From the NCBI RefSeq assembly GCF_030540835.1, contig NZ_JAUOEK010000101.1, forward strand, positions 1 through 64,000: a DNA stretch of 64,000 nucleotides, in the 5' to 3' direction. Both the position numbers and the translations under genes were made by a program. The notes under the pieces are model-generated. The model was not told where the DNA came from. It saw only the letters and a program-made list of their open reading frames with translations, and ran no database searches. The first letter of the stretch is position 1, and each line of letters opens with the position of its first letter. The DNA is from Flavivirga aquimarina. Its GTDB lineage: Bacteria; Bacteroidota; Bacteroidia; Flavobacteriales; Flavobacteriaceae. Positions 16,939-26,929 of the stretch are shown piece after piece.

Positions 16939-17649
16939 TTATTTATCCTGCAAAGCAAAAACTTTTTTCAATAAATCTGTTGTTCTAGAAGATAGTTTCG
17001 TTCTAATTTCCGTTTCTTCAACAGCAATCATAGTAAATACACCTTTTAAAGCCTCCCCGGTAACATAGTCTGTCAAGTCCGGATTCACATTATTAGTAAA
17101 AGGGATATTATTGTACTTGTTTATCAAATTGCTCCAAATTTTATCAGCTCCAACTTTACCAAACGAACTTTTTATAACCGGATTAAACTTATTATACAAA
17201 GCTGTTTTGGTTTTGCTACTTAAGTATTGAGTTGCTGCATCGTTATTGCCTAGCAGAATATTTTTAGCATCGGCAAATGTTATCCCCTTAACAGCGTCAA
17301 CAAAAATAGGCGTAGCTTCTTTTACGGCATCTTCAGCCGCTCTGTTAAGCACTTTTAAGCCTTCGTCTGCTAATTTACTTAAGCCAATATCTCTAAGCGT
17401 TTTGTCAACTTTTTGTAATTCTTCAGGTAGTAATATTTTCACTAATTCATTTTTAAAAAAACCGTCAGTTTGAGTCAGTTTTGTAACTTGTTTGTCTATT
17501 CCAAAATCTAATGCCTGTCTTAAACCAGAAGCAATATCAGTATTGCTTAAAACACCTTCGCTTTGTGGTAATTGATTAACAACTTGTTGCAATTCTGCAC
17601 ATGCAGTAAGATTAAAAATTAGGAGAATAATTAAGAATTTACGAATCAT
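16939..17649 (-). CDS. DUF4197 family lipoprotein
   Basis: 236 residues with a lipoprotein signal (KFLIILLIFNLTAC) and the DUF4197 body: GLRQALDFGIDKQVTKLTQTDGFF, IKILLPEELQKVDKTLRDIG-type helix, LNRAAEDAVKEATPIFVDAVKGITFADAKNIL and YVTGEALKGVFTMIAVEETEIR. The family is mostly alpha-helical and exported to the periplasm, with no known activity. It is a single-gene unit with its own terminator. Confidence 0.88.
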   Translation of the reverse strand: MIRKFLIILLIFNLTACAELQQVVNQLPQSEGVLSNTDIASGLRQALDFGIDKQVTKLTQTDGFFKNELVKILLPEELQKVDKTLRDIGLSKLADEGLKVLNRAAEDAVKEATPIFVDAVKGITFADAKNILLGNNDAATQYLSSKTKTALYNKFNPVIKSSFGKVGADKIWSNLINKYNNIPFTNNVNPDLTDYVTGEALKGVFTMIAVEETEIRTKLSSRTTDLLKKVFALQDK

Positions 17650-18004
17650 AGTTTTTGGGTTTTATATGTTTAACAAAGATATATTTTATAGATGAAACCT
17701 CTTTAAATATTATTTCTAATATTAAATCGGTTCATTTAACTTAATTTTTTTTTTAGAAAATTGCTTTATGTAAAAGGCACCTTGAAATCAAGATGCCTTT
17801 TCTGCAAACCAAAATAATCTAATTAAAATTTAACCTTTAAGTGTCAATAGATTATTTTTCACTAAACCTATTTTTTAGACACGAAGAAAAAAGAAAAGTC
17901 ACAATTTTTTTTAAAAATAATGTAAAAAATTGCTTAAATGTTATGTGATATTAATTAAACAGATTGATAATCAGCTGCTTATTTTTTTTAAAAATAAAGT
18001 TTAA
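17650..18004. other. Intergenic region with one terminator-like hairpin
   Basis: AAAAGGCACCTTGA and TCAAGATGCCTTTT (17772-17801) form a hairpin with one mismatch, about 205 nt beyond the purU stop and not close to any gene end. Either purU has a long 3' untranslated region or a short untranslated RNA ends here. The sequence TTTTTTTTAAAAATAA occurs twice (about 17909 and 17979). No coding frame is supported. Confidence 0.4.
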
Positions 18005-18859
18005 CTAAGAAAAAATAACCGTTTTATTATTATAAACCATTACTTTTCTATCAGAATGTAGTTTAACAGCATTAGCCAAAACAATTTTTTCTAAATCGCG
18101 TCCTTTGGCAATTAAATCTTGAATAGAATGTGTATGAGATACATGGGCTACATCTTGTTCAATTATAGGTCCGGCATCAAGTTCTTCAGTGACATAATGA
18201 CTCGTAGCTCCAATAATTTTCACACCACGTTTATAGGCCGAATGATAAGGTTTAGCACCAACAAAGGCAGGAAGAAAAGAATGGTGAATATTAATTATTT
18301 TGTTAGGATACTTATCAATAAGTTTTCCGGAAACAATTTGCATATATCTAGCTAAAACTATAAAATCTATTTGGTGCAGCTCTAATAATTCCAATTGTTT
18401 GTTTTCGGCTTCTTCTTTAGTGTCTTTAGTAACAGGAATATGATAAAATGGGATTTTAAAATTATCAGCAATAGGTTTTAGATCTAAATGATTACTTATT
18501 ATAAACGGAATTTCTAAGTTAAGTTCACCAGAGTTGTAACGTCCTAACAAATCGTATAAGCAATGATCGTATTTAGAAATAAACAAAGCCATTTTTGGCT
18601 TGGTTGCAGAAGAATAAATACGCCATTTCATTTCAAACACATTAGCCAAAGTATTCTTAAATAATTCCTTAAAATTGTTAGTAGAGAAGCTGTCTTCTAT
18701 GAATTCGCTTTCTAAACGCATGAAAAAAATGTCTTGTTCTCTGTCTACATGTTGGTCTATATAAACAATATTACCTCCTTCATTAGCAATAAAATTTGTT
18801 ACAGAAGCAATGATGTTAGAACGGTCTTTACAATGAATTAAAAGTGTAATTTTATTCAT
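18005..18859 (-). CDS. purU: Formyltetrahydrofolate deformylase
   Basis: 284 residues from the ATG at 18859. An N-terminal ACT domain (KITLLIHCKDRSNIIASVTNFI, about 2-80) precedes a formyltransferase-fold hydrolase domain with IGRYN-like LLGRYNSGELNLEIPFIISNH, LARYMQIVS, NIHHSFLPAFVGAKPYHSAYKRGVKIIGATSHYVTEELDAGPII (catalytic Asn/His/Asp set). It cleaves formyl-THF to formate and THF, feeding formate-dependent purine synthesis and one-carbon balance. The TTG at 18868 is a less likely start, given the -7 box just upstream. Confidence 0.93.
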   Translation of the reverse strand: MNKITLLIHCKDRSNIIASVTNFIANEGGNIVYIDQHVDREQDIFFMRLESEFIEDSFSTNNFKELFKNTLANVFEMKWRIYSSATKPKMALFISKYDHCLYDLLGRYNSGELNLEIPFIISNHLDLKPIADNFKIPFYHIPVTKDTKEEAENKQLELLELHQIDFIVLARYMQIVSGKLIDKYPNKIINIHHSFLPAFVGAKPYHSAYKRGVKIIGATSHYVTEELDAGPIIEQDVAHVSHTHSIQDLIAKGRDLEKIVLANAVKLHSDRKVMVYNNKTVIFS

Positions 18860-18881
18860 GAGATTCAAAATCGATTAGCTC

Positions 18882-18889
18882 CAAAATTA
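18882..18889 (-). promoter_or_regulatory. -7 box of the purU promoter
   Basis: On the minus strand the sequence reads TAATTTTG, a perfect TAnnTTTG, 22 nt before the ATG at 18859. Confidence 0.6.
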
Positions 18890-19005
18890 GTTTAAAAAAT
18901 AGATAAGAAACAGTTGGTGTTATAATTTTAGATAATTTTATGTAAATGCTTGGTTTTTTTGAATATTTCGTAAATTGCGGTACTTAAAAATCATATTCTT
19001 TACGA

Positions 19006-22000
19006 ATGAAACAAGAAACACCATATAAACCAAAACATAAAGTCCGTATAGTAACAGCAGCATCATTGTTTGATGGGCACGATGCATCCATAAATATCAT
19101 GCGTCGAATCATTCAAGCTACTGGTGTAGAGGTGATTCATTTAGGACATGATAGGAGTGTAGAAGAAGTTGTAAATACAGCGATTCAGGAAGATGTAAAT
19201 GCGATTTGTTTAACTTCTTATCAAGGAGGGCATAATGAGTATTTTAAGTACATGTACGATTTGTTAAAGGAAAAAGGAGCGGGTCATATTAAAATTTTTG
19301 GAGGAGGTGGCGGTGTTATTTTACCGTCTGAGATTAAAGATTTAATGGACTATGGTATTACTCGTATATATTCTCCTGATGATGGACGCGAAATGGGATT
19401 GCAAGGAATGATTAATGATTTGGTTGAAAAGGCCGACAGCCCCACTCCAACTCTCCCCAAAAGGGAGAGAGTCATAGAAGCTCTAAAAAGAAAAGATGTT
19501 AATATAATAGCAAGATTAATTTCATTATCTGAAAATAGACATGACGAATTTGACACTCTGTTTTTACAGCAGCGTAAAAGTTCCTTCCCTTCGGGGAGGC
19601 TAGGAGGGGCTATTCTAGGAATTACAGGAACCGGAGGTGCAGGAAAATCTAGTTTAGTAGATGAGTTGGTAAGGAGGTTCTTAACCGATTTTCCGGAAAA
19701 AACAATTGGAATTGTTTCGGTAGATCCATCGAAACGAAAAACAGGTGGTGCTTTGTTAGGAGATAGAATTCGTATGAATGCTATAAACTCACCTCGCGTT
19801 TATATGCGCAGTTTAGCAACGCGCCAATCTAATTTAGCATTGTCTAAATACGTAAATGAAGCTGTAGAAGTTTTAAAAGCAGCCGAATATGATTTAATTA
19901 TTTTGGAAACATCTGGTATTGGACAATCTGATACTGAAATTATAGAACATTCTGATATGTCGTTATATGTTATGACTCCCGAATTTGGAGCTGCAACGCA
20001 GTTGGAAAAGATAGATATGCTTGATTTCGCAGATTTGGTTGCCATTAATAAATTTGACAAACGTGGTGCTTTAGATGCCTTACGTGACGTTAAAAAGCAG
20101 TATATGCGTAATAACAATTTGTGGGAAGTTCCGCAAGATGAATTACCGGTTTTTGGAACCATTGCCTCTCAATTTAACGATCCGGGAATGAACACACTTT
20201 ATAAAGCTGTTCTTGATAAGTTGGTTGAAAAAGCGGAAGCAGATTTAAAATCAACTTTTACCATATCTGATGAAATGAGTGAGAAGGTTTTTGTGATTCC
20301 ACCTTCAAGAACACGTTATTTATCTGAGATAGCAGAAACGAATCGGGCTTACGATCAAAAAGCTAACAGTCAGGTTGAAGTGGCCCAAAAACTTTATGGT
20401 ATTTATAAAACAATTTGTTCAGTTACGAATGTCACCTTGAACACTTCGACTGCGCTCAGTGTAAACTCCATCGAAAGGTCTTTTATAGGAAAACTAAGTT
20501 TAGACAATGACGAGATCCTAAAACAAGCTCAGGATGATAATAAGAACTTTGTTAAACTTCTTATCGCAGAATTCGACCGCGTAAAACTTAATCTAGACCC
20601 TTATAACTGGGAAATCATTATAGGTTGGGAAGAAAAAGTAAATAAATATAAAAATCCTATCTATTCATTTAAAGTTCGAGATAAGGAAATAAATATAGAA
20701 ACGCATACAGAGTCATTATCCCATACTCAGATTCCAAAAGTAGCATTACCTAAATATCAGGCATGGGGAGATATTCTGCGTTGGTGTTTACAAGAAAATG
20801 TACCGGGAGAATTTCCTTTTGCATCAGGTTTGTATCCCTTTAAAAGAACAGGAGAAGACCCAGCAAGAATGTTTGCGGGAGAGGGAGGACCAGAGCGTAC
20901 CAACCGTCGTTTTCATTATGTAAGTATGGGACTGCCTGCAAAACGTTTATCGACGGCATTCGATAGTGTGACACTTTACGGGAACGATCCGGATCATCGC
21001 CCGGATATTTATGGGAAAATTGGAAATGCAGGTGTTTCAGTTTGTTGTTTAGACGATGCTAAAAAACTGTATTCCGGTTTTAATTTGGCAGATGTCAAAA
21101 CATCTGTGAGTATGACCATTAACGGCCCGGCACCTATGTTATTAGGCTTTTTTATGAATGCCGCCATAGACCAACAATGCGAAATATATATAAAAGAAAA
21201 AGGTTTAGAAAAAGATGTTAAAGCTAAAATAGCTACTATTTATAAAGGAAAAGAACGTCCAAAATATAATGGAGAATTACCAGAAGGTAATAATGGCTTA
21301 GGGTTAATGTTACTTGGTGTTACGGGAGATCAGGTATTACCATCAGACATTTATAATGAGATTAAGACAAAAACCATAGCACAAGTTAGAGGAACCGTTC
21401 AGGCTGATATTTTAAAGGAAGACCAAGCTCAAAATACTTGTATCTTTTCTACCGAATTTGCGCTGCGATTAATGGGTGATGTTCAAGAATATTTTATTGA
21501 AAATAATGTTCGTAATTTTTATTCGGTATCCATTTCAGGGTATCATATAGCAGAAGCAGGAGCCAACCCTATTACACAATTAGCCTTAACACTTTCTAAT
21601 GGATTCACTTATGTGGAATATTATTTAAGTCGAGGCATGGATATTAATAAATTTGGTCCAAACTTATCGTTTTTCTTTTCCAATGGTATCGATCCGGAAT
21701 ATGCTGTGATAGGTAGAGTAGCCCGAAAGATATGGGCTAAAGCGATGAAGCATAAATACGGTGCTAATATTAGAGCGCAAATGCTTAAATATCATATTCA
21801 AACTTCCGGACGCAGTTTGCATGCACAGGAAATAGATTTTAATGACATTCGAACCACGTTACAAGCTTTATATGCTATTTACGATAATTGCAACTCATTG
21901 CATACGAACGCTTACGATGAAGCCATAACAACACCCACAGAAGAATCTGTGCGTCGTGCTATGGCCATTCAACTAATCATAAATAAAGAATTAGGTTTGG

Positions 22001-22482
22001 CGAAGAATGAAAACCCGATTCAGGGATCTTTTATTATTGAAGAACTTACCGATTTAGTTGAAGAAGCCGTATTACTTGAATTTGATAGAATTACAGAGCG
22101 AGGAGGCGTGTTAGGTGCTATGGAAACGATGTACCAACGTAGCAAAATTCAAGAAGAAAGCTTGTATTATGAGACTTTAAAGCATAATGGTAAATTTCCA
22201 ATAGTTGGAGTGAATACATTTTTGAGTTCAAAAGGGTCACCAACAATACTTCCAAAAGAGGTCATTCGAGCTACAGAAGAAGAAAAACAACTTCAAATAA
22301 AAACGTTAGAGAATCTTCATCAAGCAAATGATACAAAAGCCTTATTAAAAGAGCTACAAACAAAGGCCATTCACAACGAGAATATTTTTGAAGTACTTAT
22401 GGAAGTTTGTAAAGTATGTTCTTTAGGAGAGATTACGCATGCGTTATTTGAAGTAGGAGGCCAGTATCGCCGAAATATGTAA
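19006..22482 (+). CDS. icmF: Fused isobutyryl-CoA mutase/methylmalonyl-CoA mutase family protein with G-protein chaperone domain
   Basis: 1158 residues in the IcmF order. The B12-binding domain (about 10-140) has [16 protein letters not shown] (the base-on DxH motif), TSYQGGH and FGGGGG. The MeaI-type GTPase domain (about 195-450) has Walker [10 protein letters not shown] (about 207-215), [20 protein letters not shown] and [14 protein letters not shown]. The acyl-CoA mutase barrel (about 560-1158) has [28 protein letters not shown] and [16 protein letters not shown]. It rearranges branched acyl-CoA esters using adenosylcobalamin, with built-in cofactor loading. Oddly, four dispersed-repeat segments are translated in frame in the two linkers (about residues 145-155, 191-204, 476-492 and 502-511), outside the catalytic cores. 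Confidence 0.92.
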   Translation: MKQETPYKPKHKVRIVTAASLFDGHDASINIMRRIIQATGVEVIHLGHDRSVEEVVNTAIQEDVNAICLTSYQGGHNEYFKYMYDLLKEKGAGHIKIFGGGGGVILPSEIKDLMDYGITRIYSPDDGREMGLQGMINDLVEKADSPTPTLPKRERVIEALKRKDVNIIARLISLSENRHDEFDTLFLQQRKSSFPSGRLGGAILGITGTGGAGKSSLVDELVRRFLTDFPEKTIGIVSVDPSKRKTGGALLGDRIRMNAINSPRVYMRSLATRQSNLALSKYVNEAVEVLKAAEYDLIILETSGIGQSDTEIIEHSDMSLYVMTPEFGAATQLEKIDMLDFADLVAINKFDKRGALDALRDVKKQYMRNNNLWEVPQDELPVFGTIASQFNDPGMNTLYKAVLDKLVEKAEADLKSTFTISDEMSEKVFVIPPSRTRYLSEIAETNRAYDQKANSQVEVAQKLYGIYKTICSVTNVTLNTSTALSVNSIERSFIGKLSLDNDEILKQAQDDNKNFVKLLIAEFDRVKLNLDPYNWEIIIGWEEKVNKYKNPIYSFKVRDKEINIETHTESLSHTQIPKVALPKYQAWGDILRWCLQENVPGEFPFASGLYPFKRTGEDPARMFAGEGGPERTNRRFHYVSMGLPAKRLSTAFDSVTLYGNDPDHRPDIYGKIGNAGVSVCCLDDAKKLYSGFNLADVKTSVSMTINGPAPMLLGFFMNAAIDQQCEIYIKEKGLEKDVKAKIATIYKGKERPKYNGELPEGNNGLGLMLLGVTGDQVLPSDIYNEIKTKTIAQVRGTVQADILKEDQAQNTCIFSTEFALRLMGDVQEYFIENNVRNFYSVSISGYHIAEAGANPITQLALTLSNGFTYVEYYLSRGMDINKFGPNLSFFFSNGIDPEYAVIGRVARKIWAKAMKHKYGANIRAQMLKYHIQTSGRSLHAQEIDFNDIRTTLQALYAIYDNCNSLHTNAYDEAITTPTEESVRRAMAIQLIINKELGLAKNENPIQGSFIIEELTDLVEEAVLLEFDRITERGGVLGAMETMYQRSKIQEESLYYETLKHNGKFPIVGVNTFLSSKGSPTILPKEVIRATEEEKQLQIKTLENLHQANDTKALLKELQTKAIHNENIFEVLMEVCKVCSLGEITHALFEVGGQYRRNM
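19437..19470 (+). repeat. Repeat element 1 inside icmF
   Basis: CTCTCCCCAAAAGGGAGAG (19451-19469) is a near-perfect palindrome typical of dispersed bacterial repeats, translated as [11 protein letters not shown] in the linker between the B12 and GTPase domains. Confidence 0.65.
19577..19615 (+). repeat. Repeat element 2 inside icmF
   Basis: TTCCTTCCCTTCGGGGAGGC followed by TAGGAGGGGC belongs to the widespread CCCTTCGGGGAGG repeat type. It is read in frame as [13 protein letters not shown] directly before the GTPase Walker A strand. Confidence 0.7.
20431..20480 (+). repeat. Repeat element 3 inside icmF
   Basis: GTCACCTTGAACACTTCGAC, TGCGCTCAGTGTAAACTCC and ATCGAAAGGTC form a known dispersed repeat layout with internal CACTTCGAC...GCTCAGTG complementarity. 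It is translated as [17 protein letters not shown] in the GTPase-mutase linker. Related copies are at 44031-44081 and 3985-4010. Confidence 0.7.
20509..20537 (+). repeat. Repeat element 4 inside icmF
   Basis: GAGATCCTAAAACAAGCTCA with GGATGA is the reverse complement of the CCTGAACTTGTTTCAGGATC family seen at 32256-32280. It is translated as [10 protein letters not shown], 28 nt after repeat element 3. Confidence 0.65.
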
Positions 22483-22488
22483 GCAGAG

Positions 22489-22692
22489 AACCACTTTTTG
22501 CCAAAGCAAAAAGTGCGTGAATCGCTTATCCCGAGAGAAACCTCGGGATCTATATAATAGGTGTTATAATCAAGTTACCATTTTTTGCTAAAGCAAAAAG
22601 TGTGTGAATGGCTTACCCTGAGCGAAGTCGAAGGGTCTAATACAAAGAACTACTTTTCATCTTACAAAAGTGTCTGAATCGTTTATTCTGAG
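22489..22692 (+). repeat. Three diverged tandem repeats downstream of icmF
   Basis: Three units start ACCACTTTTTGCCAAAGCAA (22490), TTACCATTTTTTGCTAAAGC (22575) and AACTACTTTTCATC (22649). Each contains AAAAGTGYGTGAATCG-like sequence and ends in TTATCCCGAG, TTACCCTGAG or TTATTCTGAG. Spacing is about 85 and 74 nt. Each of the first two ends in a different palindromic tail (CCCGAGagaaaCCTCGGG; CCTGAGCGAAGTCGAAGGG). The same ending, CGTTTATTCTGAGG, occurs at 57540. Confidence 0.6.
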
Positions 22693-22904
22693 TCTTTCAA
22701 TTTTAAGGCAGACTATAAGGTAGAAGATATTGCACTGAAAACAATTTAGTAGATGTAAACTACTATATTTAACTTCTAGATTATATTAAACTTATACCAA
22801 GGTTTATCGTAGATAAATTTAAGTTTTTATTGGTCCCAAATGGAGTTAAAACTATGTACTTTAGTGCATGTTGCTTTCAGCTTCTAAAAACTTTTGACAC
22901 GAAC

Positions 22905-23012
22905 CAGCCTGCCGGCTGGCAGGTTTAACGAATTCACACGAATTCAGTTTTACCATATTTCACGAAGCAGACTTTCAGTCTGCCAAAACGAACCTATGGA
23001 CTTGCAGTCCAT
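22905..23012 (+). repeat. Array of three short hairpins
   Basis: CCTGCCGGCTGGCAGG (22909-22924), GCAGACT-TTC-AGTCTGC (22967-22983) and ATGGACT-TGC-AGTCCAT (22996-23012) follow each other, with a duplicated ACGAATTCA between the first two. The last two share the core GACT-TNC-AGTC with different outer arms. The remaining parts of the 734-nt interval before the next gene show no coding frame. Confidence 0.6.
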
Positions 23013-23096
23013 GGTTTAGTTCAGGAGTTTACGTAAAAGTAAGGTATCTTTTTTGTATTAAAGTTTAAAAAAAAGAAAACCAAAAGCATATTTTAA

Positions 23097-23104
23097 TAGC
23101 TTTG
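23097..23104 (+). promoter_or_regulatory. -7 box upstream of the T9SS modular protein gene
   Basis: TAGCTTTG fits TAnnTTTG. It lies 113 nt before the ATG at 23217, leaving a leader of about 105 nt without any obvious structure. Confidence 0.5.
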
Positions 23105-23216
23105 TATAATTATATTTATAATAATTTTATTATAAATTTTAGTGACCTAAATTTTTATTTTATAGATTTAATGGCATGCATGTTATATTGTAATGCTGTA
23201 CAAAAAACAACCTACT

Positions 23217-26200
23217 ATGCAAGAGGATATTAACCTACAGTTTCGCTTGTTACTATTACCTATAGTTACATTTTATTTTTTTATTTTTTCATGGCAAGCA
23301 CATAGTTCCTATAATAATGGAAACTATAGTGAACATTCTTTAAAAAAGGTAGAAATATCGCCTCCAGTATTGAGTACTCCTGCGAACAATGCAACTTATC
23401 AAAGCAATTATGTTTCGCTATCATGGATTGCTGCAACTGATTCCAACGGAGGAGCATTGACTTATGATTTGTATTTGGGGACAACATTAAGTCCTTCATT
23501 GTTTAGGGTCGATTTGACTGAGAATTGGGTAAATGAAAATTTTACAGAGTTTGTGATTTCCCAAATAGTAGATGGAAAAAAATATTTTGAATTTTTCCAT
23601 TCGGGATTAGAGTATGAGACTACTTACTATTGGAAGGTAGTGGCTAAAGATGGTACAGGTGCCGAAAAAAATAGCGAGGTTTTCTCTTTTACAACAGATA
23701 GAGAGAATAATCTGCCTACTGCTCCTGTATTACGTACACCGGTTAATGGTGCCATAGATGTTTCTAGGAACATAACACTTGAGTGGGAACCAAGTGTAGA
23801 TATTGATAACGATATCGTAACCTATAACCTTTTTCTAGGAAGTAATGCCTCTAACCCATATGATGTAAGCTTGTTGGCTTCTGGATTACAAAATCCCTCG
23901 TACAACTTTGTAACACCTTTAGATGATCAAAAAACCTATTTTTGGAGGGTAGAAGCTATCGACGGGTATAGTAATCAGAAGGTTTCACATGCTGGTAGTC
24001 TATTCACTTGGCAATTTACCATAGAAAACTATAAAAATGATGCCCCTGTTATGGGGACTATTTTCTCTCCAAGTGATGGTACAAAGAACATTACCACTAA
24101 GCCTGTGTTACAATGGCCGGCAGCGACAGATAAAGATGGAGATGCAGTTATTTATGGTCTATATTTGGGAAATTCTCAAACTAATTTAGTTGAGATAGCC
24201 ATTGGGTTAAGAGAAAACAAATATCAAGTAGATTTAAAAAACCCATACACCACTTACTATTGGAGGGTAGTAGCTTATGATGAAAACGGAGGTACTACAG
24301 AAGGGCCTATCCTTTCGTTTACTCCTTGGGAACAGCCCTCTCCAAGTATTTCTGTTGAAATGGTAGAAGTTACCGGAGGTGATTTTAATATGGGAAATAG
24401 AGACTACGAAAATATACTACCGAGTTTTGAAACTTTTGGGCTTATACCACAGCCGGAACTCTATCCGCAAAGATTGGTTACGCTAAATGATTACAAAATT
24501 GGTAAGTATGAAATCACATATGGACAATTTTTAATTTTTTTACAAAGTATTCAAAATAACTGGAGTATTAATATCGGTACTAATAGGCTTGTTTTTGAAC
24601 AGAGTGAATTAAACAGTCAAGGGAATCTGGTAACCAAGAGTTATGACCTTTGTGAGGTAAAAACAGGGGATGATGCTTTCGACTTTAAGACAGATTCGAA
24701 ACTTCTCTGGGATGGAGCACAATTAGAAGTGAAGGCAGGTTTTGAAAATTATCCAATGAACTGGATTTTACCTAAAGGAGCAGAGTTATTTGCCGATTGG
24801 TTGGGATATCGTTTGCCTACAGAAGCAGAATGGGAGTATGCAGCTCTGGGTGGAAGTCAATCTAACGATTATATCTATAGTGGTACTAATGATGTAAATA
24901 GTGCAGGTTGGTACTTATGGAATGGAAAAAACCCAGATAATCCCATGACAGGATATGGAGCGGGAGTGCCAGCAAGAGATGGAGTGGGTACGCATGAAGT
25001 AGGAGGTAAAATTGCCAATGAGTTAGGTATCTATGATATGTCTGGAAACGTTAGGGAACTCTGTCAAGATTTTTATAGCGGAACCTATTACCACAAAGGA
25101 GATAATTTTAACCCATTAGGGCCTGCTAGTGGAACATATTATGCCCTTCGTGGAGGAGCATGGTGCGGTTTAGAATATGAAATGTTTTCGAAAGCAAGGA
25201 AGGATACGTATAGAGTAGGACCAAGAGAAACCGGAGTAAGAGTTGTATCAAATCATCCAGACAATAAAAATGCATTGGTTTATGGTATTGTTCGTAATGA
25301 AAATGGAGACCTTTTACAAAACGTTAAGTTAAAAACAAGTAAAGGGGAAGCTTTTACAGATGAAAAAGGTAGATATATTTTTCAATTTGCTAATGGTAGC
25401 AGCACTGTTATAACCCCAGAGCAGCAAGGTTACACATTTTCGCCATCACAAGTACATCTAAGTGAATTGCCTGATAAGACGCTTCACGTAAATTTTAAAG
25501 CCTATCTAGATAGAGATTATACTATTTCTGGTGTTGTTAAAGATTCTAATGGAGACCCCATAGAAAATGTATTAATTAATGGACTGCTTGAAACAGTTAA
25601 AACAAATTCAGAAGGTTTTTACTCCATTTCAGTTCCTAAAAATCAAAGCTTTACTTTAGAACCTGAACTTTTGGGCTATCGGTTTACCAATGTTTCTGAG
25701 AAAATAGAAAATATTCAAAGCGATATAAACGATTTGGACTTTACAGCAGAATATATTGGATATGTTACGATCTCCGGAATTGTTCATCGAACTACTCTAT
25801 CCCTTATAAAAAATGGTGTTCGAATCTTAGGACTTCCTGGAGCCCCAGTAGTTACATCTGGTAATGGGAATTATTACAAGCAAGTTACAAAGGGATGGTC
25901 TGGAGTCTTAACTCCTATAGATGATGAAGCTTTTTTTATTCCTAAGGAACTGGTAGTTTCTAATGCTGTAACCAATTTATCCCAAAATTTTCAAATTTTT
26001 AATAGTAATTCTAAAACCATAACGGGTATGGTTAAAGATAATAGAGGTAATCCTATGCCGGGAGTACGCATCCTTTTAGGGGCATCTAATGAAATTGTAA
26101 CAGGTGTAGATGGCAAGTTTGCTACGAAACTGAATGTTGGTTGGGAAGGGAAGCTTAAAGCTGTATTTAACAATTATGATGTTTCCCCTCTTGAATATAA

Positions 26201-26771
26201 TCTAAAGGTAGAAAACGAAAATAATGCCTCACCACTATTTGTAATGACTCCTCCTGGAGATTATAAAGTATCTGGCGAAATTAAAGACGATATGGGTAAC
26301 CCAATTCAAGGAGTGGTTTTGAATGGCTTTTTAGAAAAAATTCAAACCGATGTTCAAGGGAAATATTCCGTTTGGGTAGACACTGGTCATACTACGACGG
26401 TTACTCCTAGTTTGTCAGGGAGTAATTTCGTTCCTATAAACAGAAATATTATCAATATTAGTTCGGATGAAAATAATGTGAATTTTGCGATTGCCGAATC
26501 ACTTTCTATTGCCGAAGAAGGCACTGATGAAAAACAAGCAGTTTTGATATATCCAAACCCATTGGTAGAAGAAAAATTGTATATTATTTTTAATAAAAAT
26601 ACAATGGTAAATGAAGTGCTCATTTTTGATAGCCGTACCTTGATTCACCAAATACCGATAGCTAGTGTAACAAACAAAGTTGAGATTAAACGTAATTTGC
26701 CTTCTGGGTTTTATATCGTTAAAATTAAAACAGATAATGAATCCTATATTAGAAAATTGATTGTTCGTTAA
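23217..26771 (+). CDS. Large exported modular protein: Fn3-like, formylglycine-generating-like, carboxypeptidase-regulatory-like repeats, T9SS sorting domain
   Basis: 1184 residues from the ATG at 23217; an ATG 8 codons upstream is possible. After a signal peptide (LLLLPIVTFYFFIFSWQAHS) come three fibronectin-like modules, each with a YDLYLG/YNLFLG/YGLYLG strand and a TYYWKVVA or TYYWRVVA strand. A SUMF1/FGE-like domain (about 380-680) has VEVTGGDFNMGN, RLPTEAEWEYAA, YDMSGNVRELCQDFY and LRGGAWCG. It shows only one of the two FGE active-site Cys positions, so it is probably not a sulfatase-activating enzyme. Then follow five beta-sandwich repeats with the motif SGxVKDxxGNPIxxVxxxG, and a type A C-terminal sorting domain (IYPNPLVEEKLYI...FYIVKIKTDNESYIRKLIVR). 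Likely cell-surface or secreted; role unknown. Confidence 0.85.
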   Translation: MQEDINLQFRLLLLPIVTFYFFIFSWQAHSSYNNGNYSEHSLKKVEISPPVLSTPANNATYQSNYVSLSWIAATDSNGGALTYDLYLGTTLSPSLFRVDLTENWVNENFTEFVISQIVDGKKYFEFFHSGLEYETTYYWKVVAKDGTGAEKNSEVFSFTTDRENNLPTAPVLRTPVNGAIDVSRNITLEWEPSVDIDNDIVTYNLFLGSNASNPYDVSLLASGLQNPSYNFVTPLDDQKTYFWRVEAIDGYSNQKVSHAGSLFTWQFTIENYKNDAPVMGTIFSPSDGTKNITTKPVLQWPAATDKDGDAVIYGLYLGNSQTNLVEIAIGLRENKYQVDLKNPYTTYYWRVVAYDENGGTTEGPILSFTPWEQPSPSISVEMVEVTGGDFNMGNRDYENILPSFETFGLIPQPELYPQRLVTLNDYKIGKYEITYGQFLIFLQSIQNNWSINIGTNRLVFEQSELNSQGNLVTKSYDLCEVKTGDDAFDFKTDSKLLWDGAQLEVKAGFENYPMNWILPKGAELFADWLGYRLPTEAEWEYAALGGSQSNDYIYSGTNDVNSAGWYLWNGKNPDNPMTGYGAGVPARDGVGTHEVGGKIANELGIYDMSGNVRELCQDFYSGTYYHKGDNFNPLGPASGTYYALRGGAWCGLEYEMFSKARKDTYRVGPRETGVRVVSNHPDNKNALVYGIVRNENGDLLQNVKLKTSKGEAFTDEKGRYIFQFANGSSTVITPEQQGYTFSPSQVHLSELPDKTLHVNFKAYLDRDYTISGVVKDSNGDPIENVLINGLLETVKTNSEGFYSISVPKNQSFTLEPELLGYRFTNVSEKIENIQSDINDLDFTAEYIGYVTISGIVHRTTLSLIKNGVRILGLPGAPVVTSGNGNYYKQVTKGWSGVLTPIDDEAFFIPKELVVSNAVTNLSQNFQIFNSNSKTITGMVKDNRGNPMPGVRILLGASNEIVTGVDGKFATKLNVGWEGKLKAVFNNYDVSPLEYNLKVENENNASPLFVMTPPGDYKVSGEIKDDMGNPIQGVVLNGFLEKIQTDVQGKYSVWVDTGHTTTVTPSLSGSNFVPINRNIINISSDENNVNFAIAESLSIAEEGTDEKQAVLIYPNPLVEEKLYIIFNKNTMVNEVLIFDSRTLIHQIPIASVTNKVEIKRNLPSGFYIVKIKTDNESYIRKLIVR

Positions 26772-26929
26772 TAATATGTAAAATGACAATTGCTTTAGTC
26801 TGTTGAATAGTTAGATGAAATTGGAGTTTTCTAATATAGATACATAAATCATTTATGATCAATCGTAAAACCTTATGCAACCATTTTAAGTATCAGGCAT
26901 CTAACAAACAAAAACTTTGATTTCAAGTT

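Noticed and set aside
16725-16958. 77-residue minus-strand frame
   Set aside because: Overlaps the DUF4197 terminator and the end of that gene; composition is random and it has no partner signals.
22489-23012. CRISPR array
   Set aside because: Units are diverged, have irregular spacing and palindromic tails, and there are no cas genes.
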